A DNA stretch of 64,000 nt from Lentzea cavernae (GTDB taxonomy: Bacteria > Actinomycetota > Actinomycetes > Mycobacteriales > Pseudonocardiaceae): assembly GCF_014653695.1 (NCBI RefSeq), contig NZ_BNAR01000020.1, forward strand, positions 1-64,000. The letters run 5' to 3'. The notes below the pieces were generated by a model. That model was not told the DNA's origin, ran no database searches, and saw nothing but the letters and a program-made list of their open reading frames with translations. Positions 42,354 through 49,319 of the stretch are shown piece after piece. A program made the position numbers and the translations under genes. Numbering within the stretch: the stretch's first letter is position 1; each line of letters opens with the position of its first letter.

Positions 42354-43097
42354 ATGAGCGCAGGCTCGATCTTCGTCTGGGAGATGCTGGGGACCGCGGT
42401 CCTCATCCTCCTGGGCACCGGTGTCGTCGCGAACCAGGTGCTCAAGAACACGCTCGGCAACAGCACGGGCTTCCTGTTCGTCAACGTCGGCTGGGCCTTC
42501 GCGGTCTTCGCCGGCGCCAGCATCGCCAACCCCAGTGGGGCGCACCTCAACCCCGCCGTCACCCTCGGCCTCGCCATCGCGGACAAGACACCGTGGGGCG
42601 ACGTTCCGTTCTACGTCCTCGGGCAGATGGTCGGTGCCATCGTCGGCGCGATGCTCTGCTGGGCGACCTACAAGCTGCAGTTCGACACGCACGACGAGCC
42701 GCAGAACACACTCGGCATCTTCTCCACCGGACCGACCGTGCCCAGCCCGCCGTGGAACCTCGTCACCGAGGTGATCGGCACGTTCGTGCTCGTCATTTGG
42801 ATCCTGCTGTCGCCGGGTGCCAAGGAGTCCGTTGACGGCGTTCCGCAGTTCGGCAACTCGGCGCTCGGGTACGCCGGTGTCGCGTTCGTCGTGCTGGTGA
42901 TCGGCACGTCGCTCGGCGGCCCGACCGGGTACGCCATCAACCCGGCACGTGACCTCGGGCCGCGCATCGCCTACGCGTTCATGATGCCGATCCACAACAA
43001 GGGCAACGCCAACTGGAGCTACTCGTGGGTCCCCGTCGTGGGCCCGCTCGTGGGTGGCGCGCTCGCCGCGTTGCTCTTCCTGGTTCTCCCGGTCTGA
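42354..43097 (+). CDS. glpF: Glycerol uptake facilitator (aquaglyceroporin)
   Basis: MIP-family channel of 247 residues with six membrane helices and two half-helices. The NPA boxes are AHLNPAVTLGLA and GYAINPARDLGPR; the Asp after the second NPAR marks a glycerol channel rather than a water channel. It is 13 bp before glpK and divergent from glpD. The 230-bp gap to glpD should contain the regulator site, but no convincing dyad was found. GGAGGTC lies 6 nt before the ATG. Confidence 0.94.
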   Translation: MSAGSIFVWEMLGTAVLILLGTGVVANQVLKNTLGNSTGFLFVNVGWAFAVFAGASIANPSGAHLNPAVTLGLAIADKTPWGDVPFYVLGQMVGAIVGAMLCWATYKLQFDTHDEPQNTLGIFSTGPTVPSPPWNLVTEVIGTFVLVIWILLSPGAKESVDGVPQFGNSALGYAGVAFVVLVIGTSLGGPTGYAINPARDLGPRIAYAFMMPIHNKGNANWSYSWVPVVGPLVGGALAALLFLVLPV

Positions 43098-43110
43098 AAG
43101 GACTTCTCGC

Positions 43111-44619
43111 ATGACGCAGTACGTGGCCGCGATCGACCAGGGCACGACGTCGACCCGGTGCATGATCTTCGACCACTCCGGACGGGTGGTGGCGGTCGAT
43201 CAGAAGGAGCACGAGCAGATCTTCCCGAGGGCCGGGTGGGTCGAGCACGACCCGAAGGAGGTCTGGCAGAACACCCGCCAGGTCGCCGCCGGCGCGCTCG
43301 CGAAGGCCGATCTGTCCACTTCGGACATCGCCGCGGTCGGCATCACCAACCAGCGCGAGACCGCGGTGGTGTGGGACCGCAACACCGGCGAGCCCGTCTA
43401 CAACGCCATCGTCTGGCAGGACACCCGCACCGACAAGATCGTCACCGAGCTCGGCGCGCTCGGCGGCGGGCAGGAGCGGTACCGCGCCAAGGTCGGGTTG
43501 CCCCTGGCCACCTACTTCTCCGGGCCCAAGGTCCGCTGGATCCTCGACAACGTCGAGGGTGCGCGGGAGAAGGCCGAGGCCGGCGACCTGGTGTTCGGCA
43601 ACATGGACACGTGGGTGCTGTGGAACATGACGGGCGGGGTGAACGGCGGTGTGCACGTCACCGACCCGACGAACGCCTCACGCACCATGCTGATGGACCT
43701 CGACACGCTGCAGTGGGACTCCTCGATCGCCTCGGACATGGGCATTCCCATGTCGATGCTGCCCGAGATCCGTTCCTCGTCGGAGGTCTACGGCCAGGTG
43801 CGCGAACGCGGCGCGCTGGCCGGGGTGCCGATCGCCGGCATCCTCGGCGACCAGCAGGCGGCGACGTTCGGCCAGGCCTGCCTGTCGCCCGGCGAGGCCA
43901 AGAACACCTACGGCACCGGCAACTTCATGCTGCTCAACACCGGTACCGAGAAGGTGATGAGCGAGAACGGGTTGCTCACCACCGTCTGCTACAAGATCGG
44001 CGAGGCTCCCCAGGTCTACGCGCTGGAGGGCTCGATCGCCGTCACCGGTTCGCTGGTGCAGTGGCTGCGCGACAACCTCGGCATGATCGGTAGCGCCGCC
44101 GAGATCGAGGAGCACGCGCGGTCGGTGGAGGACAACGGCGGCGCGTACTTCGTGCCCGCGTTCTCCGGCCTCTTCGCACCGTACTGGCGTTCCGACGCCC
44201 GCGGCGCGATCGTGGGTCTCACGAGGTTCGTCAACAAGGGCCACCTCGCGCGGGCCGTGCTGGAGGCGACGGCCTTCCAGACGCGGGAGGTGCTCGACGC
44301 GATGAACGCCGACTCGGGAGTCGACCTGACCGCGTTGAAGGTCGACGGCGGCATGGTCGTGAACGAGCTGCTGATGCAGTTCCAGGCGGACATCCTCGGC
44401 GTCCCGGTCATCCGGCCGGTCGTCGCGGAGACCACCGCCCTGGGCGCCGCCTACGCGGCCGGTCTCGCCGTCGGGTTCTGGAAGACCGAGGACGAGATCC
44501 GCGAGAACTGGGCCCAGGACAAGCAGTGGGAGCCGCAGATGGACGCCTCCCGCCGCGCGTCCGAGTACGCGAACTGGAAGAAGGCGGTCTCGAAGACCTT
44601 CGACTGGGTCGAGGACTGA
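43111..44619 (+). CDS. glpK: Glycerol kinase
   Basis: ATP-dependent phosphorylation of glycerol that traps it after entry through GlpF. The protein has 502 residues, the standard length. It has AIDQGTTSTRCMIFD at the start, GITNQRETAVVWDR, GILGDQQAATFGQACLSPGEAKNTYGTGNF around the ATP site, and VDGGMVVNELLMQFQADIL near the C-terminus. GAAAGGAC precedes the ATG at 43111. It converges on the degenerate sortase gene with 24 bp between stops. Confidence 0.96.
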   Translation: MTQYVAAIDQGTTSTRCMIFDHSGRVVAVDQKEHEQIFPRAGWVEHDPKEVWQNTRQVAAGALAKADLSTSDIAAVGITNQRETAVVWDRNTGEPVYNAIVWQDTRTDKIVTELGALGGGQERYRAKVGLPLATYFSGPKVRWILDNVEGAREKAEAGDLVFGNMDTWVLWNMTGGVNGGVHVTDPTNASRTMLMDLDTLQWDSSIASDMGIPMSMLPEIRSSSEVYGQVRERGALAGVPIAGILGDQQAATFGQACLSPGEAKNTYGTGNFMLLNTGTEKVMSENGLLTTVCYKIGEAPQVYALEGSIAVTGSLVQWLRDNLGMIGSAAEIEEHARSVEDNGGAYFVPAFSGLFAPYWRSDARGAIVGLTRFVNKGHLARAVLEATAFQTREVLDAMNADSGVDLTALKVDGGMVVNELLMQFQADILGVPVIRPVVAETTALGAAYAAGLAVGFWKTEDEIRENWAQDKQWEPQMDASRRASEYANWKKAVSKTFDWVED

Positions 44620-44643
44620 GTTCTTGGTCGCGCCCGGCGACCG

Positions 44644-45198
44644 TTACTGAGCGGGGGCTGCGTGCACGATCACGTTGTCGCGAGTGCCACACGTGATCAG
44701 CCGCAGCCCCTCCTCACCCTCGTCCCGCGCGACGGCCTCCGCGAAGAAGTCGTCGCGGATGATCCTCTCGGTGCGCGTCACGGTGAAGCGGGCGACCGAA
44801 CCGTCCTTCTTGGACACTTCGACCAGGTCGCCCTGCAGCAGGTCGTTCAGCCGGAAGAAGACGCCTCTGGCCTTGTTGCTCTCGATCCGGCCGACGATGA
44901 TCCACTGCTTCGGCTTCGTCTGGTGCCACCCGGCCTGCATGCCCTCGTTGGCCGGCGGCATCTGCACGACGCCCTGCTGGTCGAGGCCGAGCGCGACCAG
45001 CGACGACCGGACGTCGATCCGGTCGATCCGCAGTTCCATCGGATCGCTGGTGCCGAGAGGTGACACCACCGGCGGCGGCGCGCTCTCGCTCGTCGCCGCC
45101 GGAGTCTGCGGTGCAGGTCCCTGCGAACAGGCGGTGGCCAGCGCCGCACACATCACCGCGATCAAGACACGAGTCCCCACGGACCCATTGACGCACAT
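44644..45198 (-). CDS. Degenerate class F sortase-like lipoprotein
   Basis: Protein of 184 residues. A lipobox ALATAC near residue 24 gives a lipid anchor. The class F sortase domain follows from about residue 50. The catalytic Cys is kept in LITCG and the Arg in RDNVIV. The segment that normally reads VVLGHVDG is IIVGRIES here, so the catalytic His is Arg (codon 44887-44889). The loop before the Arg is also shortened. It is probably inactive as a transpeptidase. It is the third gene after an intact sortase and a putative substrate, so a regulatory or substrate-holding role is possible. Confidence 0.8.
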   Translation of the reverse strand: MCVNGSVGTRVLIAVMCAALATACSQGPAPQTPAATSESAPPPVVSPLGTSDPMELRIDRIDVRSSLVALGLDQQGVVQMPPANEGMQAGWHQTKPKQWIIVGRIESNKARGVFFRLNDLLQGDLVEVSKKDGSVARFTVTRTERIIRDDFFAEAVARDEGEEGLRLITCGTRDNVIVHAAPAQ

Positions 45199-45240
45199 CT
45201 CGTGGCCTAGTTGCGCGTCCGATCGGGACAGAACCGAAAT

Positions 45241-45260
45241 GTGATCAACTTCTTGATCAC
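45241..45260. terminator. Perfect hairpin at the end of the Ig-like gene
   Basis: GTGATCAA-cttc-TTGATCAC is an exact 8-bp stem overlapping the stop codon of the upstream gene on the minus strand. It could attenuate transcription into the degenerate sortase gene. No T run follows. Confidence 0.5.
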
Positions 45261-45982
45261 GCGGTGGCGCCGCCACCGGTCTGCGGGGCGCCCTTCGGCT
45301 TCACGATCGGCGACTTGGCCTGCGAACCGGCCTTCGGCTTCGTCGCGACGGCCTGCACCGGAGCCTGCGCCGGAGGCTGGGCCGGCGCGTTCGCGACGAC
45401 CGTGAACGGCACCTGCTCCTGCTTGCCACCACAGGTCAGCTCGGCGGTGTAGGAGCCGGGCACGAAGCTGGCGTTGGCCTTGGCGACGTAGGTGTTCGGG
45501 CCCCCGACCGCGAACTCCGACGAGTACCGGTTGATGAAGCCGTTCGAGCTGGCCCTGCCCTCGCACCGGGCGGTGACGTCGTAGGAGATGGTGACGTAGT
45601 CGCCGGGGCCGTACTCGGCCTTGTCGAGCGTGAACTTCGGACGCGGGGCCACCACGGTGAAGTCCCGGGTGACCGTCTCGCCCTTGCAGGTCAGTTCCGC
45701 GGTGTACGTGCCGGGCACGAAGCTGGCGTTGGCCTTGGCGACGTAGGTGTTCGGGCCCCCGACCGCGAACTCCGACGAGTACCAGTTGATGAAGCCGTTC
45801 GACTTCGCCTTGCCCTCGCACCGGGCGGTGACGTCGTAGGAGATGGTGACGTAGTCGCCGGGGGCGTACTCGGTCTTGTCGAGCTGGAAGCCGCCCGACG
45901 ACTGGGCGTGTGCGAACGGCGCGACCGTGAACGCGGTGGCGACGGCCGCGAGTCCGACGGCAGCCCTGGTGATGACCTTCAT
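45257..45982 (-). CDS. Secreted two-repeat Ig-like protein with C-terminal PxTGGG motif
   Basis: Protein of 241 residues. A signal peptide (to AHA near 26) is followed by two Ig-like repeats of 85 residues, each with TEYAPGDYVTISYDVTARCEG-like and YVAKANASFVPGTYTAELTC segments and a conserved pair of cysteines. A Pro/Ala/Lys-rich tail ends GAPQTGGGATA. The tail carries a PxTG sorting-like motif but no hydrophobic helix or basic end, so it is unlike a classical sortase substrate. It lies between an intact and a degenerate sortase and is a candidate substrate. GGGGGAG precedes the ATG at 45982. Confidence 0.82.
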   Translation of the reverse strand: MKVITRAAVGLAAVATAFTVAPFAHAQSSGGFQLDKTEYAPGDYVTISYDVTARCEGKAKSNGFINWYSSEFAVGGPNTYVAKANASFVPGTYTAELTCKGETVTRDFTVVAPRPKFTLDKAEYGPGDYVTISYDVTARCEGRASSNGFINRYSSEFAVGGPNTYVAKANASFVPGSYTAELTCGGKQEQVPFTVVANAPAQPPAQAPVQAVATKPKAGSQAKSPIVKPKGAPQTGGGATA

Positions 45983-46012
45983 TTCTTGCTCCCCCAAGTG
46001 CGTTTCTGTTGG

Positions 46013-46603
46013 TCAGATGAGAGTTGCGTAGACGATGACGTTGTCCCGGTAGCTGCGTGCGGCGTGGTCGTAGCTGCCCCCGCAGGTGATCAGCCGCAGT
46101 TCGGGCACGTCGGTGTCGCCGGAGACGGCCTCCGTGGGGAAGCTGTCCTTGGCGACCTGTTCTTTCTTGTGCACCCGGAACTTCGCCGTGGTTCCGTCCT
46201 TCCTGGACACCACGACGTCGTCGCCGGGAACGAGTTCCTTGAGGCGGAAGAAGATTCCCGGCTTCTTGTTGCCGTCGACGTGACCGAGGACGACCGCGGG
46301 TCCCGCCTCTCCCGGTGTGCGGGCGTGGCGGTACCAGCCCGCTTGCAGCGGCTGGTCGACCGGCGGGACCTCGACCGTCTCGTCGGCGTTGAGTCCCAAC
46401 GGGACCAACGACGACACGGCGTCGATCTTCGGGATGCGGATCTCGGCCGGCTCCGACGGCGACATGCCTTGTGTTGCAGGAGACTGCGCCGTTGACGAGG
46501 AACTGGCCGGTGGTGCCTGTGGTTCGGCCGGCCGAGGAGCGGCACACGAACCGAGAAGCGCTGCTGCCGCCAGTGCGGCGACAGCAGCGAACGAACGCTT
46601 CAT
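46013..46603 (-). CDS. Class F sortase, lipoprotein form
   Basis: Sortase of 196 residues. The lipobox LLGSC near residue 20 is followed by a Pro/Ser linker and the sortase domain. The catalytic His is in VVLGHVDGNK, the Cys in LRLITCGG, and the Arg in SYRDNVIVYA. Sortases cut a C-terminal motif and join the protein to a wall or pilus nucleophile. It leads an operon with an Ig-like protein and a degenerate paralogue. GGGGGG lies 4 nt before the ATG at 46603. The promoter region carries phased repeats. Confidence 0.9.
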   Translation of the reverse strand: MKRSFAAVAALAAAALLGSCAAPRPAEPQAPPASSSSTAQSPATQGMSPSEPAEIRIPKIDAVSSLVPLGLNADETVEVPPVDQPLQAGWYRHARTPGEAGPAVVLGHVDGNKKPGIFFRLKELVPGDDVVVSRKDGTTAKFRVHKKEQVAKDSFPTEAVSGDTDVPELRLITCGGSYDHAARSYRDNVIVYATLI

Positions 46604-46617
46604 CTTTCCCCCCAGGC

Positions 46618-46696
46618 GTTCTGCTTCCGGCTTGCAGAACGAAGTCAATCCGTTCCGCCTGCAGATCGGCTGCAAACCGTCTGCAAGCCGCCTGCA
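46618..46696. promoter_or_regulatory. Phased CTGCA repeats and a dyad upstream of the sortase operon
   Basis: CTGCA starts at 46659, 46670, 46681 and 46692, an exact 11-bp period repeated four times. Each unit fits CTGCARRYCGN loosely. Closer to the gene, GTTCTGC (46618-46624) and GCAGAAC (46634-46640) form an inverted repeat with a 9-bp spacer. One-turn spacing is typical of SARP-type activator sites. Confidence 0.7.
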
Positions 46697-46732
46697 GGAC
46701 GCAGAAGCCCCGGGGGGACGTTCAGTCGTGCG

Positions 46733-48136
46733 TCAGTCGAGGTCGTCGTGCCGCATCAGCTGGCGGCCGGCCTCGGTGATCGAACCCGTCAGCGACGGGT
46801 ACACCGAGAACGTCGTCGCGAGGTGCTCGACCGTGAGCTGGTTCTGCACGGCCAGAGCGATCGGCAGGATGAGCTCGCTCGCGTTCGGCGCCACGACGAC
46901 ACCGCCGATGACCACTCCCGTCGCCGGACGGCAGAACAGCTTCACGAAGCCGCGGCGCAGTCCCTCCATCTTGGCGCGGGGGTTCGTGGCGAGCGGCAGC
47001 ATGATCGTGCGCGCGGGCACCTCGCCCGAGTCGATCGCCTGCTGGCTGATGCCGACGCTCGCGATCTCGGGGTTGGTGAAGACGTTCGCGGCGACGGTCT
47101 TGAGCTTGATCGGGCTGACGCCCTCGCCCAGCGCGTGCCACATCGCGATGCGCCCCTGCATGGCGGCGACCGACGCGAGCAGCAGCACACCGGTGCAGTC
47201 GCCGGCCGCGTAGACGCCGCTGACGTTGGTCCGGCTGACCCGGTCGACGGGGATGTAGCCGCCGCGCCCGAGCTCGATACCGATCTTGTCGAGGCCGATG
47301 TCGGTCGTGTTCGGCACCGAACCGACGGTCATCAGGGCGTGCGACGCCTCGATCGTGCGACCGTCTTCCAGGTGGATCAGGACACCGTCACCGGTGTTCT
47401 CGACCTTGTCCGCGCGGGCGTGCTTGACGACGGCCGTGCCGCGCTCGGCGAACACGTCCTCGAGCACCACGGCCGCGTCGGCGTCCTCGTGGGGGAGCAC
47501 CCGGTCCCGGCTGGAGACCATCGTCACCTTCACGCCCATCTCGGTGTAGGCGCTGGCGAACTCGACACCGGTGACACCGGACCCGATCACCGCGAGGTGC
47601 TCGGGCAGCTCGGGCAGGTCGTAGATCTGCCGCCAGGTGAGGACCCGCTTGCCGTCGGGCTCGGCACCCTGCAACACGCGCGGGGTCGCACCGGTTGCGA
47701 TGAGCACCACATCGGCGTTGAGGATCTCCTCGGACCCGTCCGCGCCCGTCGCCACGACCCGGTGCTGGGCGAGCCCGCGCGAGTCGTCGACGAACTTCGC
47801 GCGCCCGTTGATCAGCCGCACGCCCTCGCGCTGCAGCCGCGCCCGCACGTCCGCGGACTGCGCGAGAGCAAGGCCCTTCACCCGTCCGTGTACGACCGGC
47901 AGATCGACCGTGGCCAACTCGTTGTGGGTCTGAATGCCCAGCTCACCGGCGTTGCGGAAGGCACTGCGAGCCCCCGCCGAGGCGATGAAGGTCTTGGACG
48001 GCACGCAGTCGTACAACACGCACGCGCCACCGGCCCCGTCGTTCTCCACCAAGGTCACGTCGGCGCCGTGCTGCGCCGCGACCAGGGCTGCTTCGTAACC
48101 TGCGGGTCCGCCGCCGATGATGACGATGCGGGTCAC
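46733..48136 (-). CDS. lpdA: NAD(P)H:quinone dehydrogenase, LpdA-like flavoprotein
   Basis: Two-domain FAD/NAD flavoprotein of 467 residues. The FAD motif is VIIGGGPAGYEAALVAAQ at the start, the second NAD motif is LAVIGSGVTGVEFASAY, and GVYAAGDCTG is the last FAD contact. A CVLYDC pair keeps the CxxxxC spacing of disulfide reductases. The C-terminal region has VYPSLTGSITEA in place of the His-Glu active-site motif, so lipoamide reduction is unlikely and quinone reduction is more likely. It is the probable counterpart of Rv3303c. GTG start, with AAGGGA 8 nt upstream. Confidence 0.9.
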   Translation of the reverse strand: MTRIVIIGGGPAGYEAALVAAQHGADVTLVENDGAGGACVLYDCVPSKTFIASAGARSAFRNAGELGIQTHNELATVDLPVVHGRVKGLALAQSADVRARLQREGVRLINGRAKFVDDSRGLAQHRVVATGADGSEEILNADVVLIATGATPRVLQGAEPDGKRVLTWRQIYDLPELPEHLAVIGSGVTGVEFASAYTEMGVKVTMVSSRDRVLPHEDADAAVVLEDVFAERGTAVVKHARADKVENTGDGVLIHLEDGRTIEASHALMTVGSVPNTTDIGLDKIGIELGRGGYIPVDRVSRTNVSGVYAAGDCTGVLLLASVAAMQGRIAMWHALGEGVSPIKLKTVAANVFTNPEIASVGISQQAIDSGEVPARTIMLPLATNPRAKMEGLRRGFVKLFCRPATGVVIGGVVVAPNASELILPIALAVQNQLTVEHLATTFSVYPSLTGSITEAGRQLMRHDDLD

Positions 48137-48232
48137 GATCAGTTCCCTTCCACGGGCTTGTTGGGCGGCTCAACCGTACGCGTTGACCGAATCGACCGTG
48201 TCGTCAGTACCGAAAGCTGATCGCCGCGCCGC

Positions 48233-48238
48233 TACGCT
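48233..48238 (+). promoter_or_regulatory. Probable -10 of leaderless cyclotransferase-like gene
   Basis: TACGCT, 7 nt before the GTG at 48246. Confidence 0.5.
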
Positions 48239-48245
48239 GTCGGAC

Positions 48246-48695
48246 GTGCCGCTCTATGCCGCGTACGGGTCGAACATGGATCCGAACCAGATGATGGAGC
48301 GAGCCCCGTACTCCCCGCTCGCGGGGACCGGTTGGCTCGTCGGTTGGCGCATGACGTTCGGTGGCGAGGACCTCGGGTGGGAGGGGGCCCTCGCGACGAT
48401 CGTCGAGGAGCCAGACCACCAGACGTTCTGCGTGCTCTACGACGTGTCCCCGCGTGATGAATCGCGGCTGGACCGGTGGGAGGGTGCGCTCGGGCTCTAC
48501 AAGAAGATCCGGTTGCGGGTGCAGACGCTGGAGGGGTCTGTTGTGGCCTGGCTCTACGTGCTGGACGCGTACGAGGGTGGGTTGCCTTCTGCTCGGTACA
48601 TCGGGGTTGTGGCGGATGCGGCTGAGGCTGCTGGGGCGCCTGATGACTATGTGAACGATCTGCGGACCCGGCCTTGTCAGGGGATTGGGCCCTGA
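48246..48695 (+). CDS. Gamma-glutamylcyclotransferase-like (GGCT) protein
   Basis: Protein of 149 residues. The GGCT signature YAAYGSNMDPNQMMERAP is at residues 4-21, and the catalytic Glu is expected in WEGALATIVEEPDH or nearby. VAWLYVLDAYEGGLPSARYIGVV closes the fold. It may cleave gamma-glutamyl peptides or alpha-glutamyl side products. The GTG was chosen because it begins the fold and fits the leaderless spacing. It is divergent from lpdA. The last third uses more T-ending codons than the first. Confidence 0.82.
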   Translation: MPLYAAYGSNMDPNQMMERAPYSPLAGTGWLVGWRMTFGGEDLGWEGALATIVEEPDHQTFCVLYDVSPRDESRLDRWEGALGLYKKIRLRVQTLEGSVVAWLYVLDAYEGGLPSARYIGVVADAAEAAGAPDDYVNDLRTRPCQGIGP

Positions 48696-48873
48696 TCCTG
48701 GGGTGACCTTGGTGTGAGGGCCTTGGGCCTGGCTGGTGCTGGGTGCGGGTCGGCTTGCGTTGGCCGGCGCCGGTTCCAGCGGGGTGGTCGGCTGGCGTGC
48801 GTTCGTCACCTTGCGTTGGTGGTTGCGCGGGTCGTGCCGAGCCGGGTCATTTCATCGCCGCTTCGCGACGATA

Positions 48874-48998
48874 GCGATTGGGGCTTGACCTTGAGCCTCT
48901 AGCGAGATGCTGAAATTGGCCTGAAAAGCTGGGCATTAAACGAGCCCAGCCAATTCTGCAACGATAGCATCTCGCACTCAAGGTCAAGCCCCAATCGC
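48874..48998. repeat. 125-bp palindromic element, MITE- or REP-pair-like
   Basis: Perfect 22-bp outer arms lie at 48874-48895 and 48977-48998. Inside them, CGAGATGCT (48903-48911) pairs with AGCATCTCG (48966-48974), and GCTGGGC (48928-48934) pairs with GCCCAGC (48944-48950) around a 9-nt loop. The two halves read as inverted copies of one 50-bp sequence. Base composition is lower in GC than the flanks. No transposase is present. Confidence 0.75.
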
Positions 48999-49043
48999 GC
49001 GGTGGTTGCGTCATCACCGCTGATCAGGGCGGTAGAGGTACGT

Positions 49044-49137
49044 ACGCCTCGGCTTCGCCATTGCCATTGGCGGCCGGGGTGGCTCGGCTTCGCCGTTGCC
49101 CTTTTGTTTGTGGAGGGACGCCTCGGCTTCGCCATTG
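49044..49137 (+). repeat. Three direct copies of a CTCGGCTTCGCC-containing unit
   Basis: ACGCCTCGGCTTCGCCATTG occurs exactly at 49044-49063 and 49118-49137, with a diverged copy at 49081-49098. The core starts are 35 and 39 bp apart. The spacers are unrelated and too irregular for a CRISPR array. Confidence 0.65.
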
Positions 49138-49319
49138 TTGGCGGGCGGATTGGCTGTCCGATAGTTGGTATGTCGACACGCTGGACGCGTTTGCGCTGCG
49201 GCGGGTGCGCCACGCCTTGCTGATCAGGCGGCCCTCGTCCCTGCCCTAGCCCCAGCCTTCGCTCCGGGCCAGCCCATCCGTCGGCCCGGTTCCGCAGCCG
49301 GTCGGGACCGGCTCGTCGC

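Larger units (their letters stand above)
48696..49319. other. Repeat-rich stretch without a convincing gene
   Basis: This is the longest gene-free stretch (624 bp), between convergent genes. It holds a G/T-rich low-complexity part (48717-48850), a 125-bp palindromic element of lower GC, and three direct repeats. GCTGATCAGG occurs twice, near 49019 and 49218. Short open frames exist on both strands but lack ribosome sites and follow the repeats. Confidence 0.6.

Noticed and set aside
45207..46547. 446-codon frame on the minus strand across the sortase and Ig-like genes
   Set aside because: It is a different frame of the two real genes; the product is Arg-rich and repetitive with no signal peptide.
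48204..48809. Minus-strand frame antisense to the GGCT-like gene
   Set aside because: The plus-strand product has a clear GGCT signature, and the antisense product has none.
49044..49137. CRISPR-like array
   Set aside because: Only three copies, one imperfect, with short unequal spacers and no cas genes nearby.
48899..49213. Open frame of 104 codons on the minus strand in the gene-free stretch
   Set aside because: It runs through the palindromic element and the direct repeats, has no ribosome site or leaderless box, and the product is a basic low-complexity chain without family features.
49002..49223. Open frame of 73 codons on the plus strand in the same stretch
   Set aside because: Its repeated RLGFA-like segments come from the DNA repeats; no start signal or homology is apparent.
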